15,118 nucleotides of DNA from Chloroflexota bacterium (GTDB lineage Bacteria; Chloroflexota; Dehalococcoidia; UBA3495): NCBI GenBank assembly GCA_022563275.1, contig JADFNR010000084.1, positions 1 to 15,118 of the forward strand. Direction: 5' to 3'. The notes beneath the pieces are model-generated. The model worked only from the letters and a program-made list of their open reading frames with translations. It was not told the origin of the DNA and did not search any database. A program made the position numbers and the translations under genes. Of the stretch, positions 6,969 to 14,633 are shown piece by piece. Each line of letters begins with the position of its first letter. Within the stretch, counting starts at the first letter, position 1.

Positions 6969-9623
6969 TTAGGTGATCTCGACGCCGTCCAGGTCCAAGA
7001 TCACGGTGGGGATGTCCAATTCCCGGAGCCCGGTTTCTATCTGCTGCCGGTCCCCCACCACCAGTATCTTCAACCGGTCGGGGCGGACCAGTTCCTGGGT
7101 GATGCGGTGCACTTCATCAAGAGTTACAGCCTCGACGTTGGACCTGACGGTCTGGAGGTAGTCATCGGGCAGGTCGAATTGGACCATCTGAAGGACCTGG
7201 CCCATGACGGCTGCCGGACGCTCGAAGTTGGCCGGGAAGCTCCGCAGGAGGCTGGCTTTGGCGTTTTCCAATTCTTCTTCGCTGATGGGGCGGGACCCCC
7301 GGACGTCATTGAACTCCTTCAGCGTCTCGAACACCGATTCCTTGGTGACCTCGGTCTGGACCGAACCGCCGGCCAGCATGAGAGACGGACCGCGGAACCA
7401 CTGGACGTGGGACTGATAACCGTAGCTATAGCCCTTTTCCTGGCGCAGGTTCTGGTTCAGCCTGGCGGAGAACTGCCCGCCAAAGGCGTAATTCATCAGT
7501 GTCAGCCCCAGGTAATCTGGGTGAAGCCGGGGGATGGTGGTGTGCAGGGCGCGGATGACCGATTGGGGCGCTCCGGGGCGGTCCACCAGGTAGATGCTGG
7601 CGGCGCCGTTGGTCGGTTCCACCGGAGCCCGGCCGTTGTCCGATGGGCCGGAGCCCTTCCAGGCGCCGAAGATGGCTTCAGCTCTTTGCAACACCTCGTC
7701 GATGCTGACGTCGCCCACCACGATCAGGTTGGCGTTGGCGGGGCTATAGTCGCGGCGGTATTGGTGCAACATGTCGTCACGGGTCAAGGCCCCGATGGAA
7801 TCTTCGGTGCCCGACAGCGGATGGCCATATCCCGAGTCACGTTTGAACACCAGGCCCGACATCAACTGATCGGCCACGGTGTTGGGTTCGTCTTTACCCC
7901 GGCGGAGCTCGGTCAGGTGCTCTCTGCGGACACGCTCCAGCTCATGGTCGGGGAAGTTGGGGTTCAGCACCAGGTCGGCGGTGAGCTCCAGTGCGGTGGG
8001 CCAATGCTTGGTAAGGGTTTCCGCCGAGAACAGGGTGTACTCGCGGCGCCCGTCCGCTGAGATCCGCGACCCGATGAACTCGAATGCCTGGGCGATCTCC
8101 TGGCTGGACTTGGTGTCGGTGCCCTCCGGCAGCATCTGGGCTGTGAACCCGGCCAATCCGGGCAGATTCTCCGGGTCGCGTGACGCTCCGGCGTCCATCA
8201 GCACGCCGAAGGCCACTATGGGTAGGCCGCGTTGCTCGATCACTGAGATGCCCATGCCGTTTGAGAGCTTGATGCGGGTTGGGGAGGGCGGCGTGAAGAC
8301 CGGCTCGCTCTTGGGCGGCGGCATCACCGTCCGGTCGAGGCTGACGGTGGCCGGTGACAGAGAAGGCTCTGGCAGTACGCGCAGCCGAACCTGGTTTCCG
8401 CCAAGGACCGTCTCGGCCACCCGCATCACGTCCTCGCGGGTCACCGCCATATACTTGTCCAAGCTGGTGTTGATCAGGTCTGGGTTTGATGCGAAAACGC
8501 TGTAATGGTTAAGCTGGTCCGCCCGGCCGCCAAAGCCTCCGATGCGGGCCAACTGGCGGAAGTGGCTGGCTTCGATGCGGTTCTTGACCCGGGTCATCTC
8601 CTCATCGGTGGGTGGTTCCCGAAGCAACCGGGCTATCTCGGCATCGGCGGCGGCCTCCACTTCGGCCAACTCGTGGCCCTCGGCGGCAGTAACCGAGAGA
8701 ACACACTGTCCGGATATCTCCGACGAGCTGTAACGCATGTGGGCGCTCTGGGCGATCTGCTTCTCATAGACCAATGACTTATGCAAACGGGAGGTCAATC
8801 CGTCGGACATGATGGACTGGTAGATCTCCAACGGCGCATCGTCGATGTCGCCCTCGGGAGGCGTCGGCCAGGCGATATAGGTCCGGGGCAGGGTGACCTT
8901 GTCTCGTATCTCCAATTCGATGCGTCCCTTAAGGCCCGAGTCATGGCGCCCCTTGCGAGGCACCGACTCGCCCGGCGGCAGGTCGCCGAAGTAGCGGTTG
9001 ACCATTTCCAACGCCTCCCCCATGTCGATGTCTCCGGCGATGGCCAGGCTGGCGTTGGTCGGGGAGTAGAACCGCTTAAAGAAGTCTTTGATGTCATCTA
9101 AAGTAGCGGCGTCCAGGTCTTCTTCGGACCCAATGGTCATCCAGTGGTAGGGATGGGGCAAGGGATACAGGGCCGCTTGCAGGTGCCAAGAGGCCATGCC
9201 GTAGGGCCGGTTCTCGTAGGTCTGACGGCGTTCGTTCTTGACCACGTCCCGTTGCACGTCGAAGCGCTGTTGGTCCAGGGCGTCCAGCAAGAACCCCATG
9301 CGGTCGGCTTCCAGCCAGAGGGCCAATTCCATGTAATTGGTGGGGACGTCCTCCCAGTAATTGGTGCGGTCGGGGGTGGTGGACCCGTTCAGGTTGGCGC
9401 CGGCTTTTTGCAAGGGCTCGAAGTGGCTGCTGTTGTGGTGTTTGGAGCCTTCGAACATCACATGTTCGAACAGGTGGGCGAACCCGGTCCGTCCCATCTC
9501 TTCGTCTTTGGACCCCACGTGGTACCAAACATTTACGGCTACCACGGGTATGTTGTGGTCCTCGTGGAGTATCACGTCCAAGCCGTTGGACAGTGTGTGT
9601 TTCTCGAAGGAGATGGTTACCAT
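6969..9623 (-). CDS. M16 family zinc metallopeptidase, two fused M16 domains
   Basis: Insulinase/pitrilysin-type peptidase of 884 residues made of two M16 repeats in one chain. The N-terminal half is catalytic: inverted zinc motif HLFEH (H50, E53, H54) and the third ligand E131 in NERRQTYENRPYG, at the family's usual distance. The second half begins near residue 447 (TRIKLSNGMGISVIEQ). Its equivalent of HxxEH reads AGFTAQM, so it is non-catalytic, but it keeps an R...EKGYSYGY segment typical of the substrate-binding partner domain. The start is ATG 9623, with AAGGA 9 nt upstream and the family N-terminus just after it. An in-frame GTG at 9680 would add 19 residues, but a likely promoter lies across that region. 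There is no signal peptide, so a cytoplasmic peptide-degrading role is likely; substrate unknown. Confidence 0.92.
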   Translation of the reverse strand: MVTISFEKHTLSNGLDVILHEDHNIPVVAVNVWYHVGSKDEEMGRTGFAHLFEHVMFEGSKHHNSSHFEPLQKAGANLNGSTTPDRTNYWEDVPTNYMELALWLEADRMGFLLDALDQQRFDVQRDVVKNERRQTYENRPYGMASWHLQAALYPLPHPYHWMTIGSEEDLDAATLDDIKDFFKRFYSPTNASLAIAGDIDMGEALEMVNRYFGDLPPGESVPRKGRHDSGLKGRIELEIRDKVTLPRTYIAWPTPPEGDIDDAPLEIYQSIMSDGLTSRLHKSLVYEKQIAQSAHMRYSSSEISGQCVLSVTAAEGHELAEVEAAADAEIARLLREPPTDEEMTRVKNRIEASHFRQLARIGGFGGRADQLNHYSVFASNPDLINTSLDKYMAVTREDVMRVAETVLGGNQVRLRVLPEPSLSPATVSLDRTVMPPPKSEPVFTPPSPTRIKLSNGMGISVIEQRGLPIVAFGVLMDAGASRDPENLPGLAGFTAQMLPEGTDTKSSQEIAQAFEFIGSRISADGRREYTLFSAETLTKHWPTALELTADLVLNPNFPDHELERVRREHLTELRRGKDEPNTVADQLMSGLVFKRDSGYGHPLSGTEDSIGALTRDDMLHQYRRDYSPANANLIVVGDVSIDEVLQRAEAIFGAWKGSGPSDNGRAPVEPTNGAASIYLVDRPGAPQSVIRALHTTIPRLHPDYLGLTLMNYAFGGQFSARLNQNLRQEKGYSYGYQSHVQWFRGPSLMLAGGSVQTEVTKESVFETLKEFNDVRGSRPISEEELENAKASLLRSFPANFERPAAVMGQVLQMVQFDLPDDYLQTVRSNVEAVTLDEVHRITQELVRPDRLKILVVGDRQQIETGLRELDIPTVILDLDGVEIT

Positions 9624-9663
9624 CTGCAGAAATCCTTGGGGTCCGGGTAGAATTATCCAACCC

Positions 9664-9692
9664 ATCTTACGGTGGGCCACCGCCGTTGTAAA
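9664..9692 (-). promoter_or_regulatory. Promoter of the M16 peptidase gene
   Basis: Minus strand TTTACA (complement of 9687-9692, 5/6 match to TTGACA), a 17-nt spacer, then TAAGAT (complement of 9664-9669, 4/6 match to TATAAT). Transcription would begin around 9657, leaving about 34 nt of leader before ATG 9623. This supports that start over the upstream GTG at 9680. Confidence 0.5.
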
Positions 9693-9764
9693 CCAAAATT
9701 GGTCTTCAGAATTTCTGCCGAACCGAGGAATCTAAAAGCCAGATTCTCCTGGCCTGCCGGCCAT

Positions 9765-9800
9765 AAAAAAACAGGCCGCGGACGATGTCCGGGGCCTGTT
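9765..9800 (-). terminator. Rho-independent terminator after the PPOX flavoprotein gene
   Basis: AACAGGCC (9770-9777) pairs with GGCCTGTT (9793-9800), and inside it CGGAC (9779-9783) pairs with GTCCG (9787-9791) around a GAT loop, with one G-G mismatch. On the minus strand a run of seven T residues follows (complement of 9765-9771). It lies about 57 nt after the flavoprotein stop and before the M16 promoter, so it closes the cobalamin/flavoprotein transcription unit. Confidence 0.88.
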
Positions 9801-9814
9801 CTTGGTTTCCAGAA

Positions 9815-9842
9815 TCTGAGCGCTGACCGCTGATAGCTGCCG
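9815..9842. repeat. Short degenerate heptamer tandem repeat
   Basis: Four 7-nt units: TCTGAGC, GCTGACC, GCTGATA and GCTGCCG, all sharing a CTG core at the same phase. They lie in the 3' non-coding region between the flavoprotein stop (9857) and its terminator. Small and degenerate; it may be a remnant of a low-complexity intergenic repeat family. Confidence 0.4.
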
Positions 9843-9856
9843 GCTTTCCCCCTCGG

Positions 9857-10462
9857 CTAGTCCCCTTCTTGGTGCTGGTAGTAGTTCTCGTCGGTCCGCT
9901 CCGGGAAGGGAGGCGAAGCCTGGTTCTTGGCGATCTCTCCGGCGTCCCAAAGGTGAGAGAAATTGAGGGCCCGGGGGCAGTGGCCGTAGGCCTCTTCGAC
10001 CTCGATCAACATCCCTTGAAGGTGTTTGGACCGGTCGTCGGTCTCGTAAAGGGTCACCTCGATATTCCGGCTTTCCAGGTCCTCTTTGCTGACGATGCTG
10101 ACCCGGCCGTTGACCCGGACGGTGTCGTTGATTCCGGGTATGAAGAAGATCAGACCGATGTAAGGATTATCGTCGATATTCTGGTAAGACTGAAACAGCC
10201 GGTTGCCGGCCACGTCGGGGAAAAGCAGGTGTTTCTCGTCCAGCACCTTGACGAAGCCGGGCTTGCCGCCCTTGGGGGATGCGTCGCAACGGCCTTCACC
10301 GCCGGTGGTGGCCATGACCGCGAAGGGGGCGTTCCGGATGAACTCTTGGACGTATGGAGTGAGGTGGGCCTTTAGTTTGAGAACGGCGCGTTCAGACGGC
10401 TGGCCAAAGGTGTCGTGGAACCGGCTCTCGCCAACGATCTGCCCGGTGCTTGTAATAGTCAT
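9857..10462 (-). CDS. PPOX-class FMN-dependent protein, DR_2398-like
   Basis: Split-barrel flavoprotein related to pyridoxamine 5'-phosphate oxidase, 201 residues. Seen: a core strand FAVMATTGGEGRCDASPKGGKPGF (about 47-70; R58, D60, S62, P63), then DEKHLLFPDVAGNRLFQSYQNI (about 75-96; P82, G86, N87) and GLIFFIPG...TVRVNGRVSI (103-123). This pattern (CDxSPKG..PGFVxVLD...PD.xGNR) matches the group annotated as probable FMN-dependent enzymes of the DR_2398 family, not the vitamin B6 oxidase PdxH. The reaction is unknown. The start is ATG 10462 with AGGAG 9 nt upstream. It lies 110 nt downstream of cobD on the same strand, with no terminator seen between, so it could be read with the cobalamin genes; a weak TAGAAT in the gap might also serve it. 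Confidence 0.85.
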   Translation of the reverse strand: MTITSTGQIVGESRFHDTFGQPSERAVLKLKAHLTPYVQEFIRNAPFAVMATTGGEGRCDASPKGGKPGFVKVLDEKHLLFPDVAGNRLFQSYQNIDDNPYIGLIFFIPGINDTVRVNGRVSIVSKEDLESRNIEVTLYETDDRSKHLQGMLIEVEEAYGHCPRALNFSHLWDAGEIAKNQASPPFPERTDENYYQHQEGD

Positions 10463-10572
10463 GGCAGGAGACTCCTATCTACGTGTGGGAAGGGGCCACG
10501 GGTCTGGGACTGCCGCGGCGGGCTGGCCACAGGCGGACTGTATCGTTGGTTCTGATTCTAATGGCCCGGCCG

Positions 10573-11691
10573 TCAATCAGCAAGGGCGGCTTGGGCCACT
10601 TCAGCCATGGCCGCCGCCAGCCGTTGGCAATCGGCCATCGACCGTATCCCCAGCCGGACATACTCGGGCAGGCCGAATGATGTGCAGTCCCGCACAACCA
10701 TGCCCTTGGACAGAAGCAGGGACCGCCACTTGGCGGCGTCACCGACCTTGACCAAGATGAAGTTGGCTTCGGAGCGGGGGACATTCAGCCCCAGGGCTCC
10801 CAGTTCGTTGTACAGGTACTCTTTGGCCTTAAACACGGCTTCTCTCGCTCTGGGTATATACCCGGCGTCTTCCAGAGCGGACACACCCGCCTTCTGGGCC
10901 AGACCGTTGACGCTCCAGTCAGGCTGGTAGTCCCGAAGCCGGGACACCACATCCTCGGATGCCAGGGCGTAACCCAGCCGCAGAGCGGTCTGGGCGTAGT
11001 CCTTGGTCATGGAGCGCACCAACATCACTCCGGCACGGTCCAGCAGAGCCAACGAGTCCCAGGGGTCTTTGACGAAGGACAGGTAGGCTTCGTCCAACAC
11101 CAGCAGACTGCCCGCATCCCTTGCGGCGCCGGCCAGGGTCTCCACCTCGTCACGGTCCAGGTAGACCCCGGTGGGGTTATTGGGGTTGCAGACGAAAATT
11201 AGGTCCGGTTTCTTGGCGCCGATGAGGCTGGTGGCAGCCCTGATGTCCCACCTGAAATCTCCTGCTAGGTCAGCTTCGAGATTCAGTATCTGGGCCCCGG
11301 CCAAGCGGCAGGCCCCTTCGTATTCTCCGTAGGTCGGCGTCAATAACATCGCGGCGCTGTCTTTGGACAGGTAGACGCGGGTCAGAAGGTGGAATATCTC
11401 GGTGGAGCCGTTGCCCACCAACACCTGCTCCATAATAACTTCCCGGGATGATGTCGAAAGATGGCGGCAGATGGCCTCGCGCAGTTCGAGGCATTCCGGG
11501 TCCGGATAGGCGCTCAGGTCCACGCTCCGGATGGCCTCCCAGACCCCCTCGGGTGGGCCGATGGGGCTGATGCTGGCGCTGAAGTCCAGCAGGTCCTCCG
11601 GCTTCAGTCCCAGCGCCCGCAACTCACGTGGATTGATACTCCCATGCACCGGGCGCCGGCTGGCCGGGTTTTCATGTGATTGGTTTGACAT
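10573..11691 (-). CDS. cobD: L-threonine-O-3-phosphate decarboxylase (CobD/CobC type)
   Basis: PLP enzyme of aminotransferase fold I that decarboxylates threonine phosphate to (R)-1-amino-2-propanol phosphate, the arm that joins the corrin ring to the nucleotide loop. The 372-residue protein has the CobD-like opening HGSINPRELRALG...LLDFSASISPIG (16-45), then NPNNPTG (169-175), DEAYLSF (200-206, D200 and Y203), the PLP lysine K230 in SMTKDY, and R238 in LRLGYALA. It resembles histidinol-phosphate aminotransferase (HisC), but the N-terminal HG-x-N / DFSA-x-I-x-P pattern and its place next to cbiB, whose product uses its reaction product, favour CobD. ATG 11691 starts 16 nt after the cbiB stop; the Shine-Dalgarno signal is weak, so translational coupling is likely. 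Confidence 0.87.
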   Translation of the reverse strand: MSNQSHENPASRRPVHGSINPRELRALGLKPEDLLDFSASISPIGPPEGVWEAIRSVDLSAYPDPECLELREAICRHLSTSSREVIMEQVLVGNGSTEIFHLLTRVYLSKDSAAMLLTPTYGEYEGACRLAGAQILNLEADLAGDFRWDIRAATSLIGAKKPDLIFVCNPNNPTGVYLDRDEVETLAGAARDAGSLLVLDEAYLSFVKDPWDSLALLDRAGVMLVRSMTKDYAQTALRLGYALASEDVVSRLRDYQPDWSVNGLAQKAGVSALEDAGYIPRAREAVFKAKEYLYNELGALGLNVPRSEANFILVKVGDAAKWRSLLLSKGMVVRDCTSFGLPEYVRLGIRSMADCQRLAAAMAEVAQAALAD

Positions 11692-11707
11692 CTAATATGG
11701 CTGCTAT

Positions 11708-12658
11708 TTAGAAGATACTGCCACGGGCGTAGGCTATGGCCAGTGCGATCGCCAGGCCGAAGAAGGCCACCAAGTACATGGATTGAACGGCGCGGGTGAT
11801 GTCTTTGGGCTCGATGGGCCGGCCGGGTTCGCCCAGCGTGTAGCCCGCGTCCGGGTCCACTTTCTGTAGTTGCACTCCCAAAGCCCCGGCCATGCCGCTC
11901 ATGGTCCAGCCGGCGTTGGGACTCTGGGTGCGGCCGTGGTGACGCCACATAGTGCTCCAGGCCCTGGTCATCCGCTGGCCCGGCAGGAAGCCGCTGGCGG
12001 CCACCAGCAGCAGCCCGGCCAGCCGCGCCGGGATCAGGTTTACCAGGTCGTCCAGACGGGCGGAAGCCTTGCCCAGATGCTCGTAGACTCCCCGGTAGCC
12101 TATCATACTGTCCAGCGTGTTGATCATGCGGTAGGCGAAGGCCCCCGGCAACCCGAATAGCGCGAAGAACAGCCAGGGGGCCAGGAAGCTGTCGTTGATG
12201 TTCTCGGAGACCGATTCAACGGTGGCGGCGGTGGCCTGCTCGGCGGTCAGATTGGACGGGTCGCGGCTGACCAGCGACGGCATCCGGGCCCGCACCTGCT
12301 CCATGTCTCCCCGGTCCAGGTGCCCGCGGACCAACGCCGCCTCCCGATGCAGCATCCGCAACGAGAATGTGGACTTCAGCAGGACCGCGCCCACCAGGAT
12401 GTAGGCGGCGGAGTTGACTTCTTTCAACCAGAACCCCAAGAAGTAAGCCTCCGCTCCCCAGATGGCGGGCAGCGTTAGAGCGATGGACAGACCCGCCGCC
12501 AATCCCATAAACCCGTTCTTGGGCGCCCAGCGGACGACGAAATTAATATGCCGTCCCATCCAAACCGTTGGGTGGGCCCACTTGGGCGGCTCGCCCAAAG
12601 CCAGGTCGATAAGCACGGCCAGGGCCAGGACCGCCAGATCATCGGTGCCGGAAAACAT
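11708..12658 (-). CDS. cbiB: Adenosylcobinamide-phosphate synthase CbiB (CobD in aerobic nomenclature)
   Basis: Membrane enzyme that attaches the aminopropanol (phosphate) arm to adenosylcobyric acid. The 316-residue protein has several hydrophobic helices and the family signatures LGEPPKWAHPTVWMGR near the N-terminus, TVESVSENINDSFLAPW, YRMINTLDSMIGY, and ASARLDDLVNLIPARL. The start is ATG 12658, which overlaps the last base of the cobS stop (TGATG), a typical translational-coupling junction. The open frame extends upstream to 13036, but that part lies within cobS and lacks family similarity. The reading frame immediately precedes cobD, whose product supplies its substrate. Confidence 0.94.
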   Translation of the reverse strand: MFSGTDDLAVLALAVLIDLALGEPPKWAHPTVWMGRHINFVVRWAPKNGFMGLAAGLSIALTLPAIWGAEAYFLGFWLKEVNSAAYILVGAVLLKSTFSLRMLHREAALVRGHLDRGDMEQVRARMPSLVSRDPSNLTAEQATAATVESVSENINDSFLAPWLFFALFGLPGAFAYRMINTLDSMIGYRGVYEHLGKASARLDDLVNLIPARLAGLLLVAASGFLPGQRMTRAWSTMWRHHGRTQSPNAGWTMSGMAGALGVQLQKVDPDAGYTLGEPGRPIEPKDITRAVQSMYLVAFFGLAIALAIAYARGSIF

Positions 12659-13461
12659 CAGAACCGGTCCAAAAGGTCCGGCAGCGGCTCCAGCCATCGG
12701 TGGGCGGCCAGGGCCGTGGCGGCGATTATCACGGTGGTTTCGATGATCTCGTTGGTTGCTCCGTAGGTGTCGCCGGTCAGGCCTCCCAGCGCCTTGGCCA
12801 TGGCCCAACCCAACAACCAGGCCATCACTACAGCCCCGAAAAAGAGCCCCAGCCCGGCGAAGCCTCCCAGCAAGATGGACGCCGCCAGGGCGGAGAGGCC
12901 GGCCACCGTTGTCGCGAATTTGACGCCGCCCCCGTGGAAGGGCGAACCCAGGCCCTGAGCGCGGACGTAGGGAAAGGCCCCCAGCAGGACCACCATGGTC
13001 CAACGGGAAAGGGCCGGGAAGAGCAGCAACGCCCACTCTTTGCCCGGCCCCTCAAGGACCAACAGGCTGAGCAACGCCCCGTATTTCAACAGCAGGACCG
13101 TCACGCCGCCGGCCACCCCGAAGGCGCCCACCCGGGAGTCGCGCATGATCTCCAACCGCCGTTCCGGGGTGAACCCGCCGAAGACGCCGTCGCAAACATC
13201 CATCAGCCCGTCCAGGTGGAGGGCCCTGGTGATTATGACCATGGTGGCCACCAGAAACGCGGCGGTCATCGGCTCGGCGAATAACCGGCTGGACCCCTCT
13301 TCCACCCCAACCAAGAGCAGGCCCATCAGCAGACCGACGGCGGGGTAGAAGGCCCTGGAGTTGCTGAGGTCTTGCGGACCACGGTCCAGGTTGCGCGAGA
13401 GTGGGAAGATGGTGAGGAAGGTCACCGCCAGCCGGAGGGGGGTGAGCCAGAAGGAGATCAG
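12658..13461 (-). CDS. cobS: Adenosylcobinamide-GDP ribazoletransferase (cobalamin synthase) CobS
   Basis: Polytopic membrane enzyme that joins alpha-ribazole (phosphate) to adenosylcobinamide-GDP, the last assembly step of cobalamin. About 267 residues from the preferred start; family proteins are about 250. Seen: LAVTFLTIFPLS near the N-terminus, FYPAVGLLMG, the key RALHLDGLMDVCDGVFGG motif, RLEIMRDSRVGAFGVAGG, and a C-terminal membrane segment after GDTYGATNEIIET. The start is uncertain: the most family-like N-terminus begins at a CTG (13461) that overlaps the cobT stop by 4 nt and has AGAGG 7 nt upstream. The next standard start, GTG 13539, would add 26 mostly basic residues read through cobT; an internal GTG would remove most of the first helix. 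Confidence 0.9.
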   Translation of the reverse strand: MISFWLTPLRLAVTFLTIFPLSRNLDRGPQDLSNSRAFYPAVGLLMGLLLVGVEEGSSRLFAEPMTAAFLVATMVIITRALHLDGLMDVCDGVFGGFTPERRLEIMRDSRVGAFGVAGGVTVLLLKYGALLSLLVLEGPGKEWALLLFPALSRWTMVVLLGAFPYVRAQGLGSPFHGGGVKFATTVAGLSALAASILLGGFAGLGLFFGAVVMAWLLGWAMAKALGGLTGDTYGATNEIIETTVIIAATALAAHRWLEPLPDLLDRF

Positions 13462-14549
13462 GAGGCGGCCTCTTGACCGTCGTCTCCGGTTTTTTCGGAA
13501 ACGCCCGCTTCGGCGAAGGTGGCCATGTCCGAGAGGCACTTGGCGGCGGCCTCGATGATGTGCATCGACAGGGCAGCCCCGGAGCCCTCGCCCAGCCGCA
13601 TGCCCATGTCCAGGAGGGGGTCCAGGCCCATGTGATCGAGGGCGATTTGGTGACCCGGCTCCACCGATCGGTGGGAGGCGATGAAACGGTGTCTGGCCTC
13701 GGGAGCTATGGTGTGGGCGATCAACGCCGCCGCCCCAGATATGAACCCATCGACCACCACCGGCCGGTGTCCGGCTGCCGCTCCCAGGAACACTCCGGCC
13801 AGAACCCCGATCTCGAACCCGCCGACCTTCATGAGCACGTCTAGGCCATCTTTGGGATCGGGCCGGTTAACCTCGATGGCCCTTTGCACCACCGAGATTT
13901 TGTGGGCCAGCCCGGCGTCGTCCAGCCCAGTGCCCCGCCCAGTGGTGACATCCGCCCCCGCGCCGGTGATCACCGAGGTGATGGCGCTGGACGGGGTGGT
14001 GTTGCCGATGCCCATGTCGCCGCAGGCGATGAGGCCGGACCCCGCCGCGATCAGTTCCCGGCAGGTCTCGATGCCCGTCTCCAGGCATTGGACCGCCTGT
14101 TCGCGGGTCATGGCCGGCCCGGCCGCGATGTTGTTCGTGCCCCGGCCGATCTTCACCGAACGCAGCGACGGGTGTGAGGGCAGGTCGGCGGCAACCCCGG
14201 CGTCCAGGACCACGATCTCGGCCCCGGCGTGCTTGGCCAGCACGTTGATCGCCGCTCCGCCGCCCAGGAAGTTCATCACCATGGCCGGGGTGACGTCTTG
14301 CGGGTAGGCGCTGACGCCTTCGGCCACCACGCCGTGGTCGCCGGCGGCCAGGATCACAGTCTTGCGGCCTATGCTGGGCGTGGCTTCCCCGAAGATACCG
14401 GCGAGCTGCACCGACAACTCTTCCAGACGGCCCAGGCTACCCAGGGGTTTGGTCAGTTGGTCCTGCCTAGCCCTGGCGGAGGCCATCGCCGTCTCGTCCA
14501 GGGGCACGATCTCATTTACTGTGCGGTCGATCAGGTCTGAGATGGCCAT
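13458..14549 (-). CDS. cobT: Nicotinate-nucleotide:dimethylbenzimidazole phosphoribosyltransferase CobT
   Basis: Cytoplasmic enzyme that makes alpha-ribazole phosphate from the lower-ligand base and nicotinate mononucleotide. The 363-residue length fits the family. Seen: DQLTKPLGSLGRLEELSVQLAGI (30-52), AAGDHGVVAEGVSAYPQDVT, GMGIGNTT-like segment GDMGIGNTTPSSAI, GRGTGLDDAGLAHK, and the C-terminal MRLGEGSGAALS with the likely catalytic E321 (Glu317 in the Salmonella enzyme). The start is ATG 14549 with AGAGG 4 nt upstream, close but usable. It overlaps cobS at its 3' end. It shows that the organism activates a base itself; which base (DMB, adenine or other) cannot be read from the sequence. 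Confidence 0.95.
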   Translation of the reverse strand: MAISDLIDRTVNEIVPLDETAMASARARQDQLTKPLGSLGRLEELSVQLAGIFGEATPSIGRKTVILAAGDHGVVAEGVSAYPQDVTPAMVMNFLGGGAAINVLAKHAGAEIVVLDAGVAADLPSHPSLRSVKIGRGTNNIAAGPAMTREQAVQCLETGIETCRELIAAGSGLIACGDMGIGNTTPSSAITSVITGAGADVTTGRGTGLDDAGLAHKISVVQRAIEVNRPDPKDGLDVLMKVGGFEIGVLAGVFLGAAAGHRPVVVDGFISGAAALIAHTIAPEARHRFIASHRSVEPGHQIALDHMGLDPLLDMGMRLGEGSGAALSMHIIEAAAKCLSDMATFAEAGVSEKTGDDGQEAAS

Positions 14550-14592
14550 CTAGCCTCTTTCGGTCCCGGCTGAAGTCAGGACGATATTGGGA

Positions 14593-14622
14593 TTAATATG
14601 CCGGCTGATATCCTGGAAACAA
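14593..14622 (-). promoter_or_regulatory. Weak candidate internal promoter upstream of cobT
   Basis: The 84-bp gap between cobO and cobT is AT-rich compared with its surroundings. On the minus strand TTGTTT (complement of 14617-14622), an 18-nt spacer and TATTAA (complement of 14593-14598) give a weak promoter match. An 11-nt direct repeat (plus strand TAATATGCCGG at 14594-14604 and TAATATTCCGG at 14623-14633, 10/11 identical) brackets it. No cobalamin riboswitch was recognised here. Confidence 0.25.
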
Positions 14623-14633
14623 TAATATTCCGG

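Noticed and set aside
6933..8060. 375-codon open frame on the plus strand opposite the M16 gene
   Set aside because: Antisense to a strongly supported peptidase, with shadow-type composition and no recognisable domain.
9624..9680. Upstream GTG start (9680) for the M16 peptidase
   Set aside because: It lacks a good ribosome binding site and the candidate -10 lies downstream of it. ATG 9623 has AAGGA and the family N-terminus.
9857..10462. BluB (flavin destructase making dimethylbenzimidazole) or PdxH
   Set aside because: The motifs are of the PPOX split-barrel DR_2398 group, not the nitroreductase fold of BluB, and PdxH substrate residues were not seen.
10573..11691. Histidinol-phosphate aminotransferase (HisC)
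   Set aside because: Same fold, but the N-terminal HG...DFSA-x-I-x-P pattern and the cbiB/cobS/cobT neighbourhood favour the CobD-type decarboxylase.
12659..13036. Upstream in-frame extension of cbiB
   Set aside because: It overlaps the conserved C-terminal half of CobS in another frame. ATG 12658 at the TGATG junction gives the family-like N-terminus.
14550..14633. Cobalamin riboswitch upstream of cobT
   Set aside because: The gap is only 84 nt, too short for the full aptamer, and no B12-box-like sequence was recognised.
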